Origin: Bacillota bacterium
GTDB taxonomy: Bacteria; Bacillota; Sulfobacillia; Sulfobacillales; Sulfobacillaceae
DNA length: 64,000 nt
NCBI GenBank assembly: GCA_021820485.1
Contig: JAKADO010000003.1
Location: forward strand, 1-64,000
Reading direction: 5' to 3'
A program made the translations under genes and the position numbers. Below the pieces are notes generated by a model. It was not told where the DNA came from and searched no databases. It was given only the letters and a program-made list of their open reading frames with translations. Of the stretch, positions 23,675 to 32,343 are shown piece by piece; the first letter of the stretch is position 1; the number at the start of each line of letters is the position of its first letter.

Positions 23675-25205
23675 GGGATCCCCACCAAAATACGGTGGCG
23701 TTATGTGTTGCCGTCACCGCTTCATAGTATCCGGGTGCGCCCTTCAATCGGGTCACGGTCCAAATCCCGTCGACATTAGTTTCCCCCGTTTTGACCCGTT
23801 GCAACGGCCTTCCTGCGATCCGGCGGTACAACGTGACTCCCTGATAGGGAATCGGTGTGCCAGCGCCGGCAGTGACATCGGAAATCACCACCTCATGGGA
23901 GGATTCCACGGTGGCCGCCAGTGACTGGCTGGCTCCCCCGGTGGCAAAGCTCCATGAAAGGTCCACGGGGTGGCTTGTTCCATCATTGAAACGTGCCCAA
24001 GCATTCACCTGCACCGTGTATAGCGACTCCGGCTTCAAGGTGTTGCGCGGCACCAATCCCACTTGGTTGGCGCCCATGCCATTTACCCCAGGCGGATCCA
24101 GCACAAACGGCACGCGACGGTTCCCGAGGGTGAGGCGAACATGGACCCGGCTCAACTGGTCAACGGTGGGAAAATCTGCGGTAATGGGATATCCGAATAC
24201 CTCTTCATAGCCATTTTTCACGGGGTCGGGCGATTCAATGTCCACCCAACCGGTGGGGACCCCGGGCTGCCCATTGTACGGGTAGACCACCGCAAAAGGC
24301 AACGTGGAGCGATACCCAAAACCCAAGTCCATCACGACCGATCCGCCAGTCCCCGCGGCTTCCCCCTCCCCGGCCGCAATGAGGTTGTCAGAGAAAAGCG
24401 AGAGCCGATGGTACACCGTGTCCACCAGATCCTGCACCACGGTCACTGGCTCCGACGGTTGAGTCCACTCAATGCCCACCTCTCCCGCCACGGGAGTCGG
24501 CCATCCAAATACCATATCCCGGTCCCAGGGAGTTTTGCCGGTGTACCCCGCGTGCGACGGCAATTCCATATGAAAGGACGGGGCCTCATATCCGTTTTTG
24601 GCTAGGTATTGGGAATGGGCACGGCTGGCCAACTGCAAATGCGGATTCCAAGTCACCCGTCCCAATTTGAGCGGACTGCGCAAGGTGTTGAGCGAATCCA
24701 GCAAAATGGCGGCGGTAGAGGGCTCGCGCGTCGGCACCGGCACCGGTTTCCGAATGGTGATGGTCCAGCGTTGGGCCGGGGTATCAAAACCTGTGACATC
24801 GAAAGTGACCTGATAGGCGCCGGGCTTGAGCGGGCGTGGCAGCTTCCACCCAGCAAACCCCTGCGAAAAGACATTCAGCGTGTGACGGGTCCCCTGATAG
24901 GAACCGCCGTGGATCTGAACCTGAAACTGGTCGCTTTTGAGGGCTGAGGTTGCATCGCCAATAAACTGCAGTCCCACGACATTGGGTCCAACGGAGGCGT
25001 CATAGGAATTGGGCACAATGGGAGAGACATGGTTCAGATTTTCGTAGCCGCCGTTGGCAGCGGTATTGAAGGGCCCAAATAGGTTGAGCGGCAGATCGAG
25101 CAACGCTTGGGGCGAAGGCGGCATGGGCGGCCAATGCACAAACGCCAGCGTGGCGAAAAGCGATACCAGCACGGCGATGGTGGTGTGCCGGGCTCTACGG
25201 ATCAC
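23667..25205 (-). CDS. Secreted CAP/SCP-domain protein
   Basis: This exported protein of about 512 residues has an N-terminal hydrophobic segment (about residues 8-22) that serves as signal peptide or anchor. An N-terminal beta domain (about 45-155) is followed by a CAP-superfamily domain (about 165-320) with SLNTLRSPLKLGRVTWNPHLQLASRAHSQYLA, EVGIEW and LVDTVYHRLSLFS. Two beta-rich domains follow. Bacterial CAP proteins are mostly uncharacterised cell-surface proteins, and some are spore-associated. The first possible GTG at 25211 lies against the purine tract; the GTG at 25205 has better spacing and was chosen. Confidence 0.8.
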   Translation of the reverse strand: MIRRARHTTIAVLVSLFATLAFVHWPPMPPSPQALLDLPLNLFGPFNTAANGGYENLNHVSPIVPNSYDASVGPNVVGLQFIGDATSALKSDQFQVQIHGGSYQGTRHTLNVFSQGFAGWKLPRPLKPGAYQVTFDVTGFDTPAQRWTITIRKPVPVPTREPSTAAILLDSLNTLRSPLKLGRVTWNPHLQLASRAHSQYLAKNGYEAPSFHMELPSHAGYTGKTPWDRDMVFGWPTPVAGEVGIEWTQPSEPVTVVQDLVDTVYHRLSLFSDNLIAAGEGEAAGTGGSVVMDLGFGYRSTLPFAVVYPYNGQPGVPTGWVDIESPDPVKNGYEEVFGYPITADFPTVDQLSRVHVRLTLGNRRVPFVLDPPGVNGMGANQVGLVPRNTLKPESLYTVQVNAWARFNDGTSHPVDLSWSFATGGASQSLAATVESSHEVVISDVTAGAGTPIPYQGVTLYRRIAGRPLQRVKTGETNVDGIWTVTRLKGAPGYYEAVTATHNATVFWWGSHG

Positions 25206-25305
25206 CGCCACCCCCTTCCACTCACTAAGTCACATTGTCATCTAGTATACCGTTTTGCACGCTTTCCGCGCGCCCTACGTATGATGCGTTACATCGTCCG
25301 AAGGG

Positions 25306-26292
25306 GTGAGGAGATTGACTCCCAACATCACTGACCAATGGTTGGAAGCGGAAACCTCTGTCGGCTTCCGTACGTTCTATGCGCTGCATGTGCGCCACTT
25401 GAAAAGGATCGTGGTCATCCACGGTGCGGCCGACCTCGTCCTCAGCAAAGTCGCCCAAACATATCGCGAGCGCAATACGGCCCTGGTTCGGTGGCACTCC
25501 GTGCATGACCCCGATACTTATACCGGGGTTGTCGTCCCCCACCTCGAGACCGCGTGGATCTCCGCTGAGACGTTTCGCCTCTTTAGCCTGCCCCCTGGCA
25601 TCGCCGTGGAATCAGTCCCAGCCGGCCCCGATCTCATCCGGGATCCCGAAATCGCCGAGTGCCAGAACCGTGTCAAGAAGTGCTTGGCAGGCGCACTCTG
25701 TGCCTTGGGAGAATACGAATTGGCCACCCGGGGCACCGCGACCGACACCGAGCCCTTGCTGCGTCAATGGGCGCATGACTGGCTTGATCACGCGGGAAGC
25801 GGCAATGTGCCCCACGACTTGCATTATTTTGGAACCCCCCTTACGCCAAGGGGACCGCACACGGCTTTTGTCGCTGATGAGTTCAAGCGCCTCGACACGA
25901 CGATGCACCTTCGAGGCGGCTGCAGCACGACCAACAGTGATGTCTTGCGGCGGTTTGGCGAGATGGCCTTGATGAAAGGCTACCAAGTGTGCTTCTACCA
26001 TGACGCCTTTCACCCGTCCCGCGTCGATCATCTCATCATTCCAGAATTGAATTTGGGCATCACCAACGCGACACCTCCCCATGAAATTCCCGGTGGAAGC
26101 ACCGTCATCCCTGTGGACACACGGTTCGGACGACGCCACAATATGGCAGAAGCAGAAAGTTGGTGGCTGGTTTACCAAAAATTGTATTCCCACGCCTGGC
26201 TTCTCATGGAAGAGATTGGTCGCATGAAACAGGCCGCCTCTCCTCGCGCCGATGCGGACATAGCCCAAATCACCGCCCAGTGCACCGCCTAA
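25306..26292 (+). CDS. PRK06851-like ATPase homologue with degenerate P-loops
   Basis: This 328-residue protein resembles the PRK06851 family of Firmicutes, which normally has two P-loop domains. The second half matches best: FGTPLTPRG, GYQVCFYHDAFHPSRVDHLIIPELNLGITNATPPHE. Both places where Walker A should be are altered: IHGAADLVLSK in the first half and LRGGCSTTNSD in the second. Neither has the GxxxxGKS/T core, so nucleotide binding is probably lost. The N-terminal HDPDTYTGVVVPHLETAWI is the counterpart of the second-half strand pattern. The start is unsure (GTG at 25306 or TTG at 25315). No function is known. Confidence 0.6.
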   Translation: MRRLTPNITDQWLEAETSVGFRTFYALHVRHLKRIVVIHGAADLVLSKVAQTYRERNTALVRWHSVHDPDTYTGVVVPHLETAWISAETFRLFSLPPGIAVESVPAGPDLIRDPEIAECQNRVKKCLAGALCALGEYELATRGTATDTEPLLRQWAHDWLDHAGSGNVPHDLHYFGTPLTPRGPHTAFVADEFKRLDTTMHLRGGCSTTNSDVLRRFGEMALMKGYQVCFYHDAFHPSRVDHLIIPELNLGITNATPPHEIPGGSTVIPVDTRFGRRHNMAEAESWWLVYQKLYSHAWLLMEEIGRMKQAASPRADADIAQITAQCTA

Positions 26293-26458
26293 TTCCGCGT
26301 GCCGGCTCCCGCATATTTCCAGGTCCAAGGCAGTCTTGTCAGCATATCGTTAAACATCCCAAAACATTGGGATAGGCAGGAATTCTGACTTTTTTGTCGA
26401 ATAGGGATGTTGCACTTGCATTATCCATACCCATTCGTCATACAAAGGAGGACTGTCC

Positions 26459-28066
26459 TTGAATAACAAAGGCCTTAAACGAGAGCTCAGCCTGTTGGAC
26501 CTCACCATGGCCTCGTTGGGTGGAATCATTGGATCAGGGTGGTTGTTCGGGGCGTTGTACGCCGCCAACGTTGCCGGCCCATCCGCTATTATTGCTTGGG
26601 TTTTGGGCGGCGTGGCCGTCCTCTTGATCGGTCTAGTCTATGCTGAACTGGGCAGCATGCTACCGGAGTCAGGCTCCATTGCACGGTATCCGCACTACAC
26701 GCACGGACACTTGACCAGCTTCATCATGGGTTGGGCAGCGTGGATTGCTTACGCGTCAGTGCCGGCCATTGAAGCCGAAGGCGTGATGACCTACGCCTCG
26801 CACTGGGCACCGGGATTGATTAATCAAACCACCAAGCTTCTCACGCCGGTGGGACTGATTGTGGCTGCTCTATTGATGTTGGTATTCTTCCTCATCAACT
26901 ACTACGGGGTGCGCACCTTCGCCAAGGTGAACACTGTGGTTACCATAGTCAAGTTCATCATGCCGACCTTGACCATTATCGTATTCCTGTTTTCTGGATT
27001 GCACTGGATTAACCTCGGTCACTTCAAGGGCGGATTCATGGCCGGCGGCACATCAGGAGTTTTGGTGGCCCTCGCCACATCGGGTGTTATCTTCTCCTAT
27101 TTGGGATTTCGACAAGCTGTGGATTTGGCCGGAGAAGCCAAGAACCCGCAGCGCGACGTTCCTCGCGCCTTGATTATTTCGATTCTGATTGGGGTTGCCC
27201 TGTACGTGTTGCTACAGTTGGTCTTCGTAGCCGCTGTTCCAGGTTCGCTCCTCGCCAAAGGCTGGGCGAGCCTCAGCTACTCGGCGCCGTTCGCTGACGT
27301 CGCGACCAGCTTAAACTTGGGCTTCTTTGTCACCTTGCTGTATGCGGACGCGGTGCTGTCCCCAGCAGGAACGGGAAACGTGTACTTGGCATCGACGACC
27401 CGCGTCCTCTACGCCTTGGCTAAAAACGGGTACTTCCCCCGTGGGCTGGCCAAGGTTGACGAGCGCACTGGCATTCCGGTCGGCGCCTTGTTGGTGGCCT
27501 TTATTCTTGGCCTCATATTCCTGCTGCCGTTTCCATCTTGGCAGTCCTTAGTGGGCCTGGTTTCGTCGGCAACCGTCTTCACCTATATCATCGGGCCAGT
27601 ATCCTTGGCCGTATTGCGGAAGACTACCCCGAACGCCCATCGTCCTTTCACCTTGGGTGGTGCAAACATCATTGCTCCTCTAGCCTTCGTCATTGGTGCC
27701 GCAATTGTGTACTTCACAGGCTGGGCCACAGACTCCAAACTCTTGATCGCCATTCTGGTGGGCATTGTCCTGTACGCTATCTTTGGATTTGCCACTCCAG
27801 ACGCGATTCAAAAGCCAGATGCGAAGTCCATCAAGAGTGGGCTCTGGATGGTGGTATTCCTCCTTGTCATGTTGGCGCTTTCATACTTGGGATCGACCCA
27901 GTTGGGCGGCAAGTCCAACATCATTCATTACCCGCTCGACCTCATCGTCGTGGTGGTGGTTGCACTGGTGTTCTTCTATTGGGGTGTGGCCAGCGGATAC
28001 AAGACCAAGGACATCGACGAAGCCCTCGAAAGCATCGAGGAGACCCGTCAAGCCGGAAGTCTGTAA
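26459..28066 (+). CDS. APC-family amino acid permease
   Basis: This 535-residue membrane protein belongs to the amino acid-polyamine-organocation superfamily and should have 12 or more helices. The N-terminus has the family signature LSLLDLTMASLGGIIGSGWLFG, which forms the unwound substrate-binding part of helix 1. Helix 6 contains ATSGVIFSYLGFRQAVDLAGEAKNPQRDVPRALI. The length and a charged C-terminal tail (KDIDEALESIEETRQ) resemble secondary amino acid importers; the substrate is not readable. It begins with TTG after a near-perfect AAAGGAGG. The 166 bases upstream hold a small ATCCC-N8-GGGAT inverted repeat (26356-26373) of unknown role. Confidence 0.93.
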   Translation: MNNKGLKRELSLLDLTMASLGGIIGSGWLFGALYAANVAGPSAIIAWVLGGVAVLLIGLVYAELGSMLPESGSIARYPHYTHGHLTSFIMGWAAWIAYASVPAIEAEGVMTYASHWAPGLINQTTKLLTPVGLIVAALLMLVFFLINYYGVRTFAKVNTVVTIVKFIMPTLTIIVFLFSGLHWINLGHFKGGFMAGGTSGVLVALATSGVIFSYLGFRQAVDLAGEAKNPQRDVPRALIISILIGVALYVLLQLVFVAAVPGSLLAKGWASLSYSAPFADVATSLNLGFFVTLLYADAVLSPAGTGNVYLASTTRVLYALAKNGYFPRGLAKVDERTGIPVGALLVAFILGLIFLLPFPSWQSLVGLVSSATVFTYIIGPVSLAVLRKTTPNAHRPFTLGGANIIAPLAFVIGAAIVYFTGWATDSKLLIAILVGIVLYAIFGFATPDAIQKPDAKSIKSGLWMVVFLLVMLALSYLGSTQLGGKSNIIHYPLDLIVVVVVALVFFYWGVASGYKTKDIDEALESIEETRQAGSL

Positions 28067-28084
28067 TTCGTCTCAACGTCCTGA

Positions 28085-28113
28085 GTGCGGCCCCCCGTGG
28101 GCCGCACTTTTTT
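28085..28113 (+). terminator. Strong rho-independent terminator after the permease
   Basis: A 9-bp stem GTGCGGCCC (28085-28093) pairs with GGGCCGCAC (28099-28107) and is followed by TTTTTT. It stands 18 bases after the permease stop and before the next gene's SD. Confidence 0.93.
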
Positions 28114-28180
28114 CCATCGCATGCCCGACGCATCTGATACCATAGAGGCAAAATCTTGGGAACTCAAGGAGGAGCCTTTC

Positions 28181-29008
28181 GTGCCGATTGTCGCTGCCGC
28201 ACTGATGCCGCATGGGTCTGAAGCAATCCCAGAGTTGAACGCCCCGAATTTTGCCAAGTTTCGCCGCGTCAGCGAGGGTCTGGACGCCGCAGCCGAATGG
28301 CTGAGCCGATACCCTGCACGGACCGCTGTGGTGTTAACCCCGCACGGTCTTCGCGCCGACAATATGATTACCGTGTCCATCAGCGAAACAGTCCGCGGCA
28401 TCCTAGAGTCGGATTCACAGCGGGTCGACGACACGTTCCCCGTAAACCGCGCCTTGGCTCAGCATATCGCCGCTGCCACTGTCGCCCACGACTTGCCCAC
28501 GGCCTCCATAGCCTACGGAGCCTCCAGCGGTCCCTTTTCCCAGTTGCCGTTGGACTGGGGAGCTCAAGTGCCGCTCCATTTTTTGTCCCAGCACGTGCCG
28601 GACTTGGCGACAGTCGTGATGACCCCCAGCCGTGCGTGGCCGCTTGCGACACTCTATCGACTGGGTGAGGTTCTCTGGGAAACGCTGGAGGAGTGGAGCG
28701 AACCCGTTTGGCTCATCGCTTCGGCCGATATGGCCCATGCCCATGACGCCCAGGGACCGTATGGATTCCATCCTGCGGCCGCCGCCTTCGATGCTTGGTT
28801 TCAAGATGTGGTGGAGCGCCAGGATTGGGCTGCGCTCACCTCCGTCGATATGGATTGGGTGCAGGATGCGAAACCCGACGCTCTCTGGCAAATGGTCATT
28901 TTGGCGGGCGCCTTGAACCATCGATTCCAGCCCCGACTGCTGGGCTATGACTGCCCCACCTATTTTGGCATGATGAATGCCGCATTTATCCCGGACACAC
29001 TACCCTGA
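28181..29008 (+). CDS. LigB/MEMO-superfamily protein (class III extradiol dioxygenase-like)
   Basis: This 275-residue protein has the pattern of the LigB-MEMO superfamily: a metal-type histidine in AAALMPHGSEAIPEL, a second in VVLTPHGLRADN, and the late SADMAHAHDAQGPYGFHP block. Members are either Fe(II) ring-cleaving dioxygenases or MEMO-type proteins of unsettled function, and the sequence does not decide between them. The frame could start 32 codons earlier inside the terminator, but GTG at 28181 has AAGGAGGAG 6 bases upstream and begins the domain. It is 14 bases before pncA and appears to be the first gene of the pncA-lytS-lytT operon. Confidence 0.78.
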   Translation: MPIVAAALMPHGSEAIPELNAPNFAKFRRVSEGLDAAAEWLSRYPARTAVVLTPHGLRADNMITVSISETVRGILESDSQRVDDTFPVNRALAQHIAAATVAHDLPTASIAYGASSGPFSQLPLDWGAQVPLHFLSQHVPDLATVVMTPSRAWPLATLYRLGEVLWETLEEWSEPVWLIASADMAHAHDAQGPYGFHPAAAAFDAWFQDVVERQDWAALTSVDMDWVQDAKPDALWQMVILAGALNHRFQPRLLGYDCPTYFGMMNAAFIPDTLP

Positions 29009-29022
29009 AAGGAGAGATCCAC

Positions 29023-29607
29023 GTGGCGAAAAGAGCTCTCATCATTGTCGATGTGCAAAACGACTTTTGCCCTGGGGGATCGTTGGCCGTGCCGAACGGT
29101 GACGCCATCATCCCGGTGATTGAAGCCTGGGCGAAGCAGTTTCATGATGCGGGTGATGTGGTCGTGACCACCCAAGACGCGCATCCTCGGGATCATATCT
29201 CATTTCACGAGCGGGGAGGAATGTGGCCCCCGCACTGCGTCGTCGGAACTCCCGGATTTCTCTTGCACCCCGCACTCACACTGCCGCCCGAAACGGCAGC
29301 CTTCCACAAGGGATTTCTCCGGGACCAGGACGCCTACAGCGGCTTCGAAGGGGTTCTTGCAAGCCCTTCGCATGCCACCCGCAGTGCCACTTCCTTGGAG
29401 GAGCATTTGCGCGCGCAGCACGTCGACACGGTGTATGTGGCAGGACTGGCTACCGATTATTGCGTACGCGCAACCGTCCTCGATGCGCTGAAGGCGGGAT
29501 TTGCCACCCATGTGCTGGTGGACGGGGTTCGCGGCGTCGATGTGAATGCTGGCGACAGCGCACGGGCACTGGACGAGATGGCAGAAAAAGGAGCCCGATT
29601 GATATAA
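29023..29607 (+). CDS. pncA: Nicotinamidase
   Basis: This isochorismatase-fold enzyme of 194 residues deamidates nicotinamide to nicotinate in NAD salvage. The catalytic triad is D10 (IVDVQNDF), K96 (FHKGF) and C147 (GLATDYCV). The metal-binding set D52, H54 and H58 lies in TTQDAHPRDHISF, and WPPHCVVGTPG is the next conserved nicotinamidase block. These features separate it from plain isochorismatases. The GTG start has AAAGGAGAG upstream. It sits one base before the LytS-type kinase gene. Confidence 0.92.
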   Translation: MAKRALIIVDVQNDFCPGGSLAVPNGDAIIPVIEAWAKQFHDAGDVVVTTQDAHPRDHISFHERGGMWPPHCVVGTPGFLLHPALTLPPETAAFHKGFLRDQDAYSGFEGVLASPSHATRSATSLEEHLRAQHVDTVYVAGLATDYCVRATVLDALKAGFATHVLVDGVRGVDVNAGDSARALDEMAEKGARLI

Positions 29608-29608
29608 C

Positions 29609-30883
29609 ATGCCGACACTGTGGCTTTGGATTGTCACTTGGCTTCTTTTAGCCGTCCCCCTGGCGCTGCGCTTGACCTGGGCGTGGTCGATCCCCGCTTT
29701 GGCACTTTCGCTGTTGGTCGGCGTTGTCGCCATGGAACGGACCTTCCGCACCCATCAAGATGTCCAGCGCCTGCACCCAATTGGGCCAGACCCGGCGGAA
29801 ACCACCTTTCAAATCGGGAACCAGGCCCTTCCTCACTTGCGGCAAGGGTTGAACCGAGACACCGCCCAGCACTTAGCGGACATCATTCAACGCACCGCGG
29901 AGGTGGACGCTGTTGCCATCACAGATTTGAACATGGTTTTGGGATGGTCAGGCAAACCTTGCCCACAGCATCAACCGGGCAGCCTGCTCTCGGAAACCAC
30001 CCGCCACACCATGGCGGACCGCGTGTTGCGAGTGCTTGACACCAGGGAGTTGCAGGGCTCGTACGATGAGTGCGACTTGGGCACGGTGGTCATTGCCCCT
30101 TTGGTGTCCCACCAACAATCGGTGGGGTCCATCAAGCTCTATGTCGCGTCCGACAAGGTGCTGCCCAGCCGGATCATTCAGCATGCCGAGGGAATTGCCC
30201 AACTGCTTTCTCTCCTCATGGAAGTGGTGGAGGTTGATCGGCAGCGCACGTTGGCCGCCGATGCGCGCCTCGAAGCTCTGCAAGCCCAGATCCGGCCGCA
30301 TTTTCTGTTTAATGTGCTCAACACCATCATTGCCTTTTCCCGCACCGAGCCGGACCGCGCCCGCGAACTCCTGATTGAGCTGGCGGCATTCTTTAGACGG
30401 TCCTTGAAGCACCGCGGGCCAACCATTGCCTTGAAGGATGAAATCGAGTACGTCAACACCTATTTAACGCTGGAGCGCGCGCGTTTTGGCGACCGCCTGC
30501 TGTACCGGTTGCGGGTCGATCCGCGGGCGATGGATGTCCAGGTCCCTATTTTGACGCTGCAGCCCCTGGTGGAAAACGCGGTGGTCCACGGGCTCAGCCA
30601 TCGGGACCAGCCCGGCACCGTCAGCGTGACCGCTCGGCTCATGGCGGAACAACTGGTCATATACGTGTCCGACAATGGCATAGGAATCCCCAAAGCCAAG
30701 CAATATGAGATTTTCGAAATGGGTCGAGGAAGCGGCATGGGACTCGGATTGTCCAACGTCGCGGAACGCATGATGGGGCTCTACGGTCCCCAATATCACT
30801 TGCGCCTGCGCTCTCTGGAGGGCCGCGGAACCACAGTTCGTCTCACCATTCCGTTAAGGAGGTCCAAAGATGCCGCCACTTAA
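29609..30883 (+). CDS. LytS/YehU-type sensor histidine kinase
   Basis: This 424-residue membrane kinase has two N-terminal helices (about residues 5-43), a GAF-like sensor region (about 80-205), and a His_kinase domain. The phosphorylated histidine is H231 in LQAQIRPHFLFNVLNTI. The ATPase domain shows LQPLVENAVVHGLSH, SDNGIGIP and GMGLGLSNVAERM. Kinases of this group pair with LytTR regulators and often respond to metabolites such as pyruvate or to cell-wall state. Its end overlaps the regulator gene by 14 bases. The signal is unknown. Confidence 0.92.
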   Translation: MPTLWLWIVTWLLLAVPLALRLTWAWSIPALALSLLVGVVAMERTFRTHQDVQRLHPIGPDPAETTFQIGNQALPHLRQGLNRDTAQHLADIIQRTAEVDAVAITDLNMVLGWSGKPCPQHQPGSLLSETTRHTMADRVLRVLDTRELQGSYDECDLGTVVIAPLVSHQQSVGSIKLYVASDKVLPSRIIQHAEGIAQLLSLLMEVVEVDRQRTLAADARLEALQAQIRPHFLFNVLNTIIAFSRTEPDRARELLIELAAFFRRSLKHRGPTIALKDEIEYVNTYLTLERARFGDRLLYRLRVDPRAMDVQVPILTLQPLVENAVVHGLSHRDQPGTVSVTARLMAEQLVIYVSDNGIGIPKAKQYEIFEMGRGSGMGLGLSNVAERMMGLYGPQYHLRLRSLEGRGTTVRLTIPLRRSKDAAT

Positions 30884-31613
30884 AGCACTCATTGTCGAGG
30901 ACGAGGCGCCCGCCCGGATGGAACTGCGCTACCTTCTCGAGCCCCATCAGGAATCCATTCAGATTGTCGGCGAAGCCACCAGCGTCCCGGAAGCGCGGGC
31001 ACTCATCGACGCGATAGATTACGACGTGGTGTTTCTCGACGTATCAATGCCGGGCGAGTCTGGGATGGACTTGGGCGCAGAACTGAGGAAGCGTGGGCAC
31101 GAGGCCAAGGTGGTCTTCATTTCCGCCTATGACGAATATGCTGTGGACGCGTTTTCGGTGCAGGCGGTGGACTACTTGTTGAAGCCGGTCAGCCCAGAAC
31201 GCATCAAAGAAACGGTGCGGCGTCTGCTCAAGTCCGACAGCCCTGCACCCGAGGCGCCCGTCGAAGAATCTGCAGCCATCTTGGAATGGGTGCCGTGCGA
31301 TCAGAACGGCCACACCATTCCCGTGCCCGTCGAGGAAATTCACTACATTGTGGCGGAGCAGGACGCCATCTTGGTGGCGACCCGTGAAGGCCGCATGCCG
31401 ACCCGATTTACCTTGGGCGAACTGGAAAACCGACTCCCGGAAGGCTTTATCCGCACTCATCGCAGCTTTATTGCCCAGATGCGGTTTGTCAAAGAGATTA
31501 TGCCGTATTTCAACGGAACCTATCTCCTAAAAATGAAGGACAAGGCCCAAAGCGAAGTGTTGGTCAGCCGCGCCAATGTGCGCCGCATTAAAGAGGTATT
31601 CCACCTCAATTAG
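30870..31613 (+). CDS. LytTR-family response regulator
   Basis: This 247-residue response regulator is the partner of the preceding kinase. The receiver has IVEDEAPARMELR and the phosphorylation site D57 in VVFLDVSMPG, with K in YLLKPVSPERI. The C-terminal LytTR DNA-binding domain (about residues 145-245) includes EEIHYIVAEQDAILVAT, FIRTHRSFIAQ and VLVSRANVRRIKEVF. LytTR proteins bind paired direct repeats; I did not find a certain site. Likely targets by context are the operon itself and the APC permease upstream. Confidence 0.94.
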   Translation: MPPLKALIVEDEAPARMELRYLLEPHQESIQIVGEATSVPEARALIDAIDYDVVFLDVSMPGESGMDLGAELRKRGHEAKVVFISAYDEYAVDAFSVQAVDYLLKPVSPERIKETVRRLLKSDSPAPEAPVEESAAILEWVPCDQNGHTIPVPVEEIHYIVAEQDAILVATREGRMPTRFTLGELENRLPEGFIRTHRSFIAQMRFVKEIMPYFNGTYLLKMKDKAQSEVLVSRANVRRIKEVFHLN

Positions 31614-31634
31614 ACGGGTTCGCGCGCGACCACC

Positions 31635-32060
31635 CTAGCGGGCCATGGGATCGTCATGCCAAGCCGTTCCGCCATCCGCCCAGCGCTCCTTCTTCCAGAT
31701 AGGGGCGCGGCTTTTGATGCGGTCAATGCCTGCATGGCAGGCTTTGAGCGCTTCGGCACGGTGTGGGGTCGAAACCGCCACCATCACCGCGACGTCGGCA
31801 AGCGCCAACTCGCCTACACGGTGAATCATGACGACATGCAACACGCCAAATTCCTGTTTGAGCTCAGCGCCAATGCGCGCCATCTCTTTTTCGGCCAGCT
31901 CCTGATATGCCTCATAGTAGAGCCCCTGACTGGCGCGTCCCTCAAAGACATTCCGGACCGTGCCCAAAAACAGCGCTTCCCCACCAGCCGCCTCATCGCG
32001 AATGGCTTGCAACGCCTCATCCACCTGAATGGGCTCTCGTTGCACGCGATAGATGTCCAT
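31635..32060 (-). CDS. moaE: Molybdopterin synthase catalytic subunit
   Basis: MoaE uses the MoaD thiocarboxylate to convert precursor Z (cPMP) to molybdopterin. The 141-residue protein has the family blocks ALFLGTVRN, LYYEAYQELAEKEM, IHRVGELALADVAVMVAVSTPHRAEAL and the C-terminal KSRAPIWKKERWADG, where the lysines line the active site. It follows moaD by 3 bases and converges on the LytTR gene. No other molybdenum-cofactor gene is in the window. Confidence 0.96.
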   Translation of the reverse strand: MDIYRVQREPIQVDEALQAIRDEAAGGEALFLGTVRNVFEGRASQGLYYEAYQELAEKEMARIGAELKQEFGVLHVVMIHRVGELALADVAVMVAVSTPHRAEALKACHAGIDRIKSRAPIWKKERWADGGTAWHDDPMAR

Positions 32061-32063
32061 GAC

Positions 32064-32306
32064 TCAGCCTCCACTCACGGGCGGAATCACCGCCAGTTCA
32101 TCCCCATCCTTGAGCGGGTGCGCCGGATCCACCCATTCCGCATTCACGCTAAACATGAACGAGGTCAAAGGCTCTCCCAGACGCTCCGCCAAGTGCTCAT
32201 CAAAGAACTGAGCCAGCGGAAGGTTCTCCGCCACCTCATACGTCCGCGAACGGCCGCTCATACGATCCGCTGCGTAAGAGAAGAATAACACGGTCACTTG
32301 TGCCAT
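32064..32306 (-). CDS. moaD: Molybdopterin synthase sulfur-carrier subunit
   Basis: MoaD is a ubiquitin-fold sulfur carrier; its C-terminal GG is adenylated and thiocarboxylated and feeds sulfur to MoaE. The 80-residue protein ends in AVIPPVSGG. The ATG at 32306 was chosen because AGGAGG lies just upstream and the protein begins MAQVTVLFFSYAAD, as expected. The gene diverges from the L,D-transpeptidase gene with only 37 bases between start codons. Confidence 0.94.
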   Translation of the reverse strand: MAQVTVLFFSYAADRMSGRSRTYEVAENLPLAQFFDEHLAERLGEPLTSFMFSVNAEWVDPAHPLKDGDELAVIPPVSGG

Positions 32307-32343
32307 GAGGGCCTCCTCCATTTTGATCCGAAAGGAGCAACGA

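Noticed and set aside
26356-26373. ATCCC-N8-GGGAT inverted repeat before the APC permease as a terminator or riboswitch
   Set aside because: The stem has only 5 bp, the T-run begins about 15 bases later, and no known riboswitch core surrounds it.
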